Part shown: piece by piece, positions 56,332-64,000 of the stretch | Position numbering within the stretch: the first letter of the stretch is position 1 | Layout: every line of letters starts with the position of its first letter | Assembly (NCBI GenBank): GCA_935421135.1 | Contig: OW285193.1 | Span: 5,078,496-5,142,495, forward strand | Direction of reading: 5' to 3' | Length of the DNA stretch: 64,000 nt | DNA from: Bugulina stolonifera | Taxonomy: Eukaryota > Bryozoa > Gymnolaemata > Cheilostomatida > Bugulidae | The notes under the pieces: model-generated | What the model was told of the DNA's origin: nothing | The model's input: only the letters and a program-made list of their open reading frames with translations | The model's database searches: none | Made by a program: the position numbers and the translations under genes

Positions 56332-56819
56332 CATAGAAACTAATATTCACATTGCTTACTTAGTTTTGGATGTTAATATTAATATTATTATTACCTAATC
56401 TTTACATGACCCCAATAACTCAATTATTAATTATAATTATCATAAAGCGAAAGCGTCACTGCAGCCAAAAATCTTCCTGGACTAGTACACCGTGAGTGTA
56501 AGAGACAAAACCATTGAGTTGCATTACTTCATAAAATTCTTCTAGATGCTGAACTCTGTGATTGGGACAATAAACAATAAATGAACGGCCCTGACTCTTC
56601 TTAGTGCAGGTATTCTAACGTCAGTAACATCAGTTGAGGTTGTCTTGTTTTACTCTCACGCCATTTGCTTCTCGCGTCACGCTCACGTCTTTTACCTCTA
56701 CCGTTCGGAATTTGAAGTAAAGCGATTTCTGACCTTTTTACCATTTTGAAGTATCAGATCAAGGAATTGCTTTAATTTTATCATTTCTGAGAGTTTGAAA
56801 AAAATCATCAAGCTTATAC
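56332..56819. other. AT-rich spacer, nothing recognised
   Basis: No gene or bounded repeat could be supported. Confidence 0.4.
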
Positions 56820-57094
56820 CTTGTACTTCTCGGCGTGACCAGCCCCTTGCAGCTTATACTGCCAGGTGTCCGTGCTGGCCAACTCCCTAAGAGAAAAGGC
56901 CCAGATGACATGGCTTTTTTGGTAGGGGTAAAAGAGTTCTCTTGAAGCCATGCTTTGCATGATCCCTAAGACTTTCGAGGCACAGGAGCAATTGTGGCTG
57001 GATGCCCTTCCTAACACCACCGTGACCGGGATTCAAACCTGGGACCTTCAGCATGAAGGTTTAGCATTCTAACCACTAAGCCACAGCTGCACCC
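56820..57094 (-). repeat. tRNA-derived SINE (second family)
   Basis: Read from about 57094 on the minus strand: A box TGTGGCTTAGTGGTTAG and B box CAGGTTTGAATCCC, followed by a body with GGTGTTAGGAAGGGCATCC. The anticodon arm has a 5-base loop, so it is not a functional tRNA. Confidence 0.65.
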
Positions 57095-57394
57095 TATTTC
57101 TGAAAGTTTAACTTAAATTACTATTTTAAAAATGTTTTTTTAATATTTTTAAGTGTTTTTTACAGATAAATAATATTTTAAAAGATAAAATATTAATATA
57201 CATGTAAGTCTCCCAGTTGAGTTTCTGAGAGTTTAACTTATGTTGATATTTTATCTATCAAAATATTATTTATCTGTAAAAAACACTTCGTTCAAAATCA
57301 ACAATCAAACAAATTTTACTGTTCCTGCAAACGCTCGCCTGTCCAGTCACAATCTAAAATAAGATACAATGCATATCGGCATATTTGTGTTCAA
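57095..57394. other. AT-rich inverted repeat segment
   Basis: A palindromic stretch at about 57100-57290 has AAGTGTTTTTTACAGATAAA and the inverted TTATCTGTAAAAAACACTT around a CTCCCAGTTGAG centre. No gene was seen. Confidence 0.5.
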
Positions 57395-57510
57395 GGCGAT
57401 GTTGGGAATGCTAAAGAAGTTCCTAAGAACTGCAGATACTAAGACCAGACTAGTTGCATCCAACACTCATGTAAGACCCGTGGTTGAGTATGGGTGCCAG
57501 GTGCCAGGTT
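57395..57510 (+). pseudogene. Fragment of a LINE reverse transcriptase (C-terminal part)
   Basis: Translation gives AMLGMLKKFLRTADTKTRL and then THVRPVVEYG, the conserved region shortly after the RT core in CR1/L2-type LINEs (LVRPxLEY motif). There is no open frame beyond this piece. Confidence 0.65.
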
Positions 57511-57636
57511 TCATATAATACATGTACATACTACAATATCTCAGTATAATGTATTAAAAAAAAATGGATTATTTTCATTTAAAAGAAACAGACCGAGTAT
57601 GTTATACCCAACTAGTCAACACTCTCGACTCTAATG

Positions 57637-57860
57637 GTTTCAATGCACAATGTTCCCAAAGATTGGAGATGTGCTAATACAATTGTTAAAAATAGAAAAA
57701 GGGACCAATCTTTCAAGTATAGGTCAGTTTCTTTGACCAGCATATGCTGCAAATTGCTAGAACATAATGTTTTACATTATCTGCAACCACAAGTAGATAG
57801 ACTACTCACTACTGACTTCAAACCAATATGGGTTCAGGTGATGACTCTCCTGCTCCACAC
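57637..57860 (+). pseudogene. Fragment of a LINE reverse transcriptase (N-terminal part)
   Basis: Translation gives VPKDWRCANTIVKNRKRDQS, then YRSVSLTSICCKLLEH and LLTTDF, matching the start of LINE RT domains (PxDWxxAxxxPIxKKG, YRPVSLTSxxxKxLE). The catalytic segments are missing. It lies downstream of the C-terminal fragment in the same orientation, so the two are not collinear parts of one copy. Confidence 0.75.
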
Positions 57861-58164
57861 AATTTGTCACTGGTGAGTTGAGTTTTCCGACGCATTCATT
57901 TGATTGTCTGTGTAACAATAGATTTACATTGTTCTATATCCTATTAAAAGTACAGCTTCAGAGCCAATCTGTCCTTAGACCCTGGCCATTTGATAGTTGC
58001 ACTACTATTGGTGAATTTAATTCCCCTTCTCACTGTTGCAGAGTTGTTGTTCCGAGTCAAGTAAAAATAAAATCACAAGTCCTCGCAGATCCTAACAAAG
58101 CAAGAAATTGTCCTCTTTATATTATTATTATCATTTGATGTCAGGGGGTTTGGCCATTTTTTAT

Positions 58165-58328
58165 ATATTGATGTATTTTTAGCAAAGAAATTATTTTGGA
58201 GCAGCCAGAGACTTGTTTCCCATTCATGAAAATACCAGTCCCTGACTGGGGTTTGAACCCAGTGCTTCTAGGGCACCTAATCGCCTAGCAGTGAAAAGAA
58301 CATGCCACCAACTACACAAGCTCAGCAA
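58165..58328 (-). repeat. tRNA-derived SINE, copy 2
   Basis: Matches 48268-48427, including CCAGTCCCTGACTGGGGTTT and the shared tail AGAGACTTGTTTC, with a small insertion between the promoter boxes. Confidence 0.75.
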
Positions 58329-59289
58329 CCTAAAAAGGAAGCTTCACCAGTGAGCAATGGACATGCTCTGAGCCAACTGCACACGAGGCACCCCTCTTAT
58401 TATGGCCACCTTGCGCCTTATAAGATGATAGGGAGTTGGCCATTTTGTACACAAATAATTTTTTGGTCATATATTTCTTGGATTTTAGTAAGTTGGGGTA
58501 GAAACTGACGACGACTTCTACTGGTATATCTACAACTACAAGAGGTATTGAGTCACATGGCTGTATGCTTAGCACTAGAGACATATGTTTTTGGATTCAT
58601 GACAAGTGCAAGGTGGGTGGTCTTTATGGATCCGAGCAACTCTATCTAGTAAGGCAGCATTGATTTGCTAATTTCTTTGGTCAACGCTGTCCGTTTGTAA
58701 TGGAAATAAATTGAATAGCTCTACAGTTCTATGTAAGGTGACTTTTATTTTGCACTGACTCCTTATATGTCATTATAAATATCAATAAATTCAACTTCGT
58801 GGCTACCTGTGAATAAAGCCGAGAAATCGCAAGCTTACAGAAAGGCGAAGACAATTAAAATCACTGGCTGAAAAAGTAAGTTGAAAGTGCTCATAACTCC
58901 ATAGATCTGGACCAATATACAGTACATGTAATAGTCTAAATTTGTAGAAGGTGAAAGATTCTGCACTGACAACTTAATCATCAACTTCAAGCTAGAGCTG
59001 ACGTTGTGATTTTTCCGTAATCTTTCAAGGCTCATCTGAGCATCATCCTCATGCTACATGTAAGTGTGTAATCCAATGGTGATGAATAGAAAGCGTAATA
59101 CAAAATAACCATCATGGTAATAAAGCTAACCATAGCTCTCAACCTGCTTTTGTCAGCCACAAAATAATCTGTTGTCTCAATCTTCTTACTCAAGCCATAA
59201 TTGCCAGGTGTCCTGCTCCTAATATCTTTGCTGATCTACGGATATATCGACCTGCATATAAATCTCCAGCCATTTGGTAATGTACCAAT
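58329..59289. other. Intergenic DNA, nothing recognised
   Basis: No supported gene. It precedes the left limit of detectable similarity to Elongin A intron 5. Confidence 0.4.
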
Positions 59290-60528
59290 GGTGCAAATGT
59301 AAAATGCATGACAAAACTAATATTGGTCCTAATGTTTTCGTTGTTCAACACAGCATTGACAGGCTTTCAGCTCGACTTTTTCCAAGGTTTGTCTGTTAAA
59401 ATGTGAATGTCCATTATCTTCTGTAACTCTTTGATTATTACATTTTAAAAGTGCACAACTACATTTCTACACAGTCATTTGTTAGTAAATATACCGCAGG
59501 TTTTATTCCTTAGATATTGGTTGCCTTGGTGGTGTACATGTGCCTTATAGACTGGAGCCAGACAACTCTACAGCATTGAACAATGCAATAGAGTAAATAC
59601 ACAATATTATACACTGTGTATAAAATTTTTGTGGACATTTATTGCATTTATTGCATATAGGTTTTGATGTAATCGTATCAGGTGTTTTAGCACATCCTGG
59701 TAGATTGACTAATAGATGTGATGGAGTGATTGTATTACTTACCATCCATGCATATCTGTTGTGGTTGGTTATGATATTGTAATGTTTTGTGCTTTGGGTT
59801 TCACACGGGTGCCGATATTAGCACGGGTGTGGGAAGCGCTTGGTAGTGGTAGTGGGCTGCCAAGGTAAACTTCCACACATTACATAAAGAGTGAACAGTT
59901 ATGTAAATTCTTATAGGTATTGTAGAGGATGTAGGCCGATACTTGGACTCATTAAAGAGTCGAGGGTCGGTGTAGGTCCAATGGTTTAGACTCCCAATAG
60001 TGTAGAAAGTGTCTATGTTGAAGAGGGGACGTAGGCCTGATGCTTAGGTTCATTGAAGAGTCAAGGATTGACTAAGGTCCGATGTTTATACTCATCAAGG
60101 AGTGTAGTAAGAGACTTATACGAGTATGAGGACGAGCTCGGGCGCTAAAGGTCCAGGGGACCAAGGCTGGAGCTTGCTTTCTGCAAGAGTAAGACCCTGT
60201 AGGTTGAGTTAGGAGATGTTGCTTTATTAGAGCGCAGTTAACAACTGCATTAGCATAAAAAATGTGCTGGCTTTAATACTATTTGGATTTCTGGTAAAAG
60301 GGCCGACAGGGGGTCGGGTGGTACGATAAGGTATCGTCCCCGGAAATTGCGTAACAAGATGACTGAAAAGTGTCCGAGATCCGATCTAAAAGGGTTGGCC
60401 ATGCACAAAAAGTGCTTACAATCATGTGAAATGAATTATATATTAAACTGAGCAAGATCCAAGACATCGGCCATCATTTATAATAGGCAAAAAGACTTGG
60501 AATGGAGATGTACTTATTTCATGAGTAA

Positions 60529-61524
60529 TGTGGTGAATCAGCCTCCATGGTGATGGCCTCCCTGGGCTAGCCACACTGACATTGACACTACATTCATACA
60601 TGCATTGACATTATCCATATTTACTCACTCATTCATGCATTATTGTCTTACCTTGTACATTTATTATAAATGCATGATTACACTCTTATTATTATAATCA
60701 ACTACTTAAGCACTTTTTGGTGCAAAGGCCGATCCTTTTGGTGGCCGACGTCAGGCGGAACCATCCATGTTGTTGCATCAGTTGCAGACCCGATACCTTA
60801 TCGTACCTTTCAACGGAAGCATATTTAGTATATAAGACAGCACATTTTCTGTATGAAATCAGTTGTTGATTGCGCTCTAATAAAGCAACATCTACTAACT
60901 CAAACCTAGCGGCTTACTCTTGTTGGCGGGTGACTCCACCGGCGGATCCATAGATCCATGCAGCTCGAGTTCATCCCCATCCTCATTTAAGCATATCTCT
61001 AGACCACATCTACGGCTTAGGTCAATCCCGGATTCTACATGGATCTAGCGTCGAGCTTAAGTTCCTAGATTATCAGAACTTCTTTCTACACTCCTTCGGA
61101 GTATAAACTCAAACCTAGCCGCTTACTCTTGTAGGCGGGTAACTCCACCGGCGGATCCATAGATCCGTACAGCTCGAGTTCATCCCCATCCTCATTTAAG
61201 CATATCTCTAGACCACATCCACGGCTTAGGTCAATCCCGGATTCTACATGAATCTAGCGTCGAGCTTAAGTTCCTAGATTATCAGAACTTCTTTCTACAC
61301 TCCTTCGGAGTATAAACTCTACAGACCTACATTGACCCTGGACTCTTAAATGAGTCTCAGCATCAGCCTACGTCAAGATACATAATTACAAGAGCACTAA
61401 AATAACTGTTCACTCTTTATGTAATGGGTGGAAGGTCACTTGGTCGTCCTCTACCAACCTCCAAGCCCTTCCCCTACTCGTGTCATATCGGCACTTGTAT
61501 GTAAACAAACACTAAAACATTACA
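60529..61524 (+). mobile_element. Solo LTR nested inside the previous LTR
   Basis: TGTGGTG...CATTACA with the 4-bp duplication GTAA (60525-60528 and 61525-61528). It has TATATAAG (about 60830) and AATAAAG (about 60880) signals. It is 996 bp long because of an internal 209-bp tandem duplication. Confidence 0.8.
60897..61314. repeat. 209-bp tandem duplication within the nested LTR
   Basis: Two almost identical copies start AACTCAAACCTAGC at 60897 and 61106, just downstream of the polyadenylation signal. Confidence 0.9.
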
Positions 61525-62540
61525 GTAATTTAGACATTAAAACATGCTTAGAGTCACTCAAGATAGAGAATATTCATTTGGGCGACAAAGCTTTCTTGAT
61601 GACCTCTGCATAGGTCGGCCTAGTTGTCCTGTGAGTCGACCGGTCCATCACAATATTGATCTGTGTGTCTAGCAGAATTTCATAACCAAGACAGATCTGC
61701 TCTGGAAAGAGCCGAGTTGTAACAACACATATAGTAATTATTAACATGTACTTTATAATCTTTTCTATTGATTTTTATGACCCTACATTTTATATTTTAT
61801 TCAGAGGCTGTATGAAGAGAGAAAGGTCGAGTTTCATGTGCTGCACAGTAAAATAGTGGCCAGGGAACAAAAGAAGCTTACTGATGGTGAGTTTCATCTT
61901 AACACGTGACAGACGTAGCAATGATGGTAAGGGTACAAATGGTGGTAACAGTGATCGCTGTTGTGCAGACGGTACTGTTGCTAATCACTCGAAGAACCAG
62001 TAATGGCGGGCATAGCACCTGTACAGTGGACCTTGTACCAGAGGAGGAGCATCAGCAGTTTGATTCTGGATCCGGATCAGCACAGAGCACAGCTGGAACC
62101 TTAGTTAAAGGCAAAGTATACTGTCTATTCTCGGAGGATGTACAGCGCCTACCTTTTCAACTAGATTCACCAGAGGTAGGTCCTTAGTCTAGTATAATCC
62201 TGTAATATGTTTTACATAGTCTTCTTTCTGTGCTACCAGCATAACCAACCATGCATTGTTATAGAATCTTGATTGCCAATACTATACTTTATACTGTGCC
62301 TAAGTCAACCAGAACCCGTTGTCGAATGTATAGATGAAAACACACATGTAACCATTGAATGAAATTGCTTCTTTATAACTCACCTTCGTCCCAACGATAT
62401 CAAAACAGTGTCTGCAGAAGTTTTGAGATTATTCCCTCATATGTTTCACTGACAAACCAGTTCAGTAAATACTAACGTGTGGGTTGACTTGCAGGGAATA
62501 TAGGTCACAGTATGTTTACTTGACTTCCACATCACACTGT

Positions 62541-63208
62541 TGCTCATTAGCCCTGTGTGACTACCATGGCAAAGGTGCATGACGCTTGCCACTGCACTCT
62601 TATCCAATCAAAATATCGGCTGATTTCGTCTTTACCAAGATCAGGTGTGAAACAATACACTGTACATGTACATGGTTGTAGAAGGCGTTAAATGTGATAT
62701 GTGTGTCGATAGTTACAACCAGGCAGGCATACAAACAGGCAGGCAGGCACGTACAATGTACATAAATTGATATAAATAAAAATGTATGTACGTGTACATG
62801 TACATGTACATCTGTATATGTACAATATTATACATGAATATGTATTATATACTTTTACATGTAGGTAAAACATGTGGTTCCATATGTCAGATTTTGAAAG
62901 CCTGTTCTCACGGCTGACATCTCCCTATTTCTTCTACATTTACAGCTTTCACCACAAAAGTAATTTAATGGCTATCGTTCATGATGCGTAAAGCAATGGA
63001 GTTTCATAATACCAGTTGGTTATAAAGTGCATTCAAAGCAATGTAGAATAATGCATGGGAGTAAATCCTGTGGATCATAGATCGTGATGTTAGCAAGCCC
63101 ATTATTTCATCATCATGTACATTGTAAGCCCAGTGTACTAAGGTGAGCTGCCAATTACATTTCAATGATCTACGCACTAAGTCATGTGTCAGAGGGTCGA
63201 TAGTGGTA
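62541..63208. other. Intergenic DNA, nothing recognised
   Basis: AT-rich with a TACATGTA-rich patch at 62780-62870. No gene was supported. Confidence 0.4.
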
Positions 63209-63632
63209 GAGTGGAACTTGCCTAATTCAACCTCAGATAATTCAAAAACTTGGTTAGTTCAAACTGTTAGCCTTGGTCCCTGCTAACCACTATATAAATG
63301 GCTTTAAATAATTCAAACTTGCCATTGTAATTCAAACTTCATGCGGCTTAGGCTCACACTATAATCAATGACAATACTATCACAGCCAGCATTAGTCACC
63401 TAATAATCGTTGCTAGTTATTAGTAGTTACTACTGCAATATGTTTCTGCTCAAGCTAAGCTGGGGAAACCCACTAATTGCTTTACTGCTCCTTAGCTAAA
63501 TGCGTTTTTATACTGTTGTCCTGTACATGTGATGTATTTCATATAAAATGAAGGGATCACATAATTCAAACTCGGCCTAATTCACACCAATTATGGTGGT
63601 CCCCTGGAGTTCGAATTAAGCAAGTTCCACTG
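63209..63632. mobile_element. mariner/Tigger-like MITE
   Basis: Ends GAGTGGAACTTGCCTAATTC and GAATTAAGCAAGTTCCACTG are inverted repeats with few mismatches, flanked by TA at 63207-63208 and 63633-63634. The resemblance to AGTGGAAC-type Tigger ends is from general knowledge. AATTCAAACT motifs recur inside. No transposase is present. Confidence 0.7.
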
Positions 63633-63634
63633 TA

Positions 63635-64000
63635 TATTGACTCTATCCTTTATTATATCTACCGAGTGACGATGACTAAATGTTGACTATAGCCAGAGTT
63701 GCTACTCGTGTCTTACTAAGAGCTGTGGGTTCGATTATCGCTTGTTACTTATGCATTCCTGTGTATGATGCTACCTCAGCTGCTTTGGTTGCCGTTTCTG
63801 TAGGAACTTCGGTTAAGAGACTATATTAGTTGGGTTCTGCAACCCTAGAAGTCCATGTATATAATACGTACATGTATTTAACAGAAGTGTCTGCTCAGGA
63901 ACAATTATACTGATTAACATGTACATGTAGAAGACTCAAAAAGCCCATCCGGCGAGTCCAGGTACGGGCCTACCTAAGGTCGACCTGCATCAGCCATAAA
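63635..64000. other. Window end, nothing recognised
   Basis: No supported feature. A partial gene entering from the right cannot be excluded. Confidence 0.35.

Larger units (their letters stand above)
59778..61652 (-). mobile_element. LTR insertion in the Elongin A pseudogene, itself interrupted
   Basis: Plus-strand ends TGTAATG...CCATCACA, with ATAT duplications at 59774-59777 and 61653-61656. The empty sequence in the parent intron 6 (GATATTGATATGTGTG) confirms the target. 59778-60524 and 61529-61652 are the two parts; a plus-strand copy of a related LTR is inserted between them. Confidence 0.75.
59290..62540 (+). pseudogene. Decayed duplicate of the Elongin A 3' half
   Basis: Matches follow the parent gene's order. 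Intron 5 sequence is at about 59310. Exon 6 is at 59513-59590, with a deletion of about 27 bp that removes part of the VEPVLKKAS coding. Exon 7 is at 61671-61712, truncated and fused to intron 7 sequence. Exon 8 is at 61805-61886. Exon 9 is at about 62020-62175, and 3' flank is at 62176-62540. The frame is broken by the deletions and by 1.9 kb of LTR insertions in intron 6. No promoter half or TFIIS-like domain is present. The segment past exon 9 also matches the flank of the parent up to the site where the Gmr1-like element sits. Confidence 0.85.

Overview
The window is metazoan nuclear DNA: AT-rich, with intron-containing genes, tRNA-derived SINEs and many transposons. The host genes (an Elongin A homologue, a secreted laccase-like multicopper oxidase, a mucin-linker protein with a uromodulin-type D8C domain) fit a non-bilaterian or early-branching invertebrate. 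I suspect a sponge, but the sequence alone does not prove it.

Layout. 1-8287: AT-rich sequence with one intronless gene (5143-6012, minus; D8C-like secreted protein) and a decayed copy of its 3' end (7253-7372). 8294-17921: a complete 9.6-kb transposon with Polinton/Maverick hallmarks (about 545-bp terminal inverted repeats, 5'-AG...CT-3' ends, 6-bp target duplication CACAAT). It carries only two recognisable genes, transcribed divergently from a large minisatellite palindrome: a four-exon protein-primed-type family B DNA polymerase (1453 aa) and a two-exon 405-aa protein with nuclear localisation signals, a SUMO-interacting-like motif and a duplicated C-terminal domain. I found no integrase, packaging ATPase, protease or capsid gene. 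This replication-only Polinton is the most unusual item here. 18268-28747: nine-exon laccase-like multicopper oxidase on the minus strand, with a solo LTR, a minisatellite and nested fold-back elements in its introns. 30311-31118: a second solo LTR of the same family. 34320-41095: ten-exon Elongin A on the plus strand, with a GC-rich satellite of about 670-bp units in intron 1 and a SINE in intron 4. 42196-47818: an intact LTR retrotransposon (531-bp LTRs, TSD ATGTT) with one 1476-aa gag-pol ORF whose integrase precedes the reverse transcriptase, the Gmr1-like arrangement. 47824-59290: a transposon graveyard with MITEs, SINEs, hAT-like and TTAA-type non-autonomous elements and LINE fragments. 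59290-62540: a decayed duplicate of the Elongin A 3' half, interrupted by two nested LTR insertions; it preserves the empty site of the Gmr1-like insertion. The end of the window holds a small mariner-like MITE.

The exon models for the polymerase, the two-exon protein, the oxidase and Elongin A were joined by hand. In each, reading-frame phase and GT/AG (one GC/AG) splice sites agree across all junctions and the total length is a multiple of three. No function was confirmed by database search.
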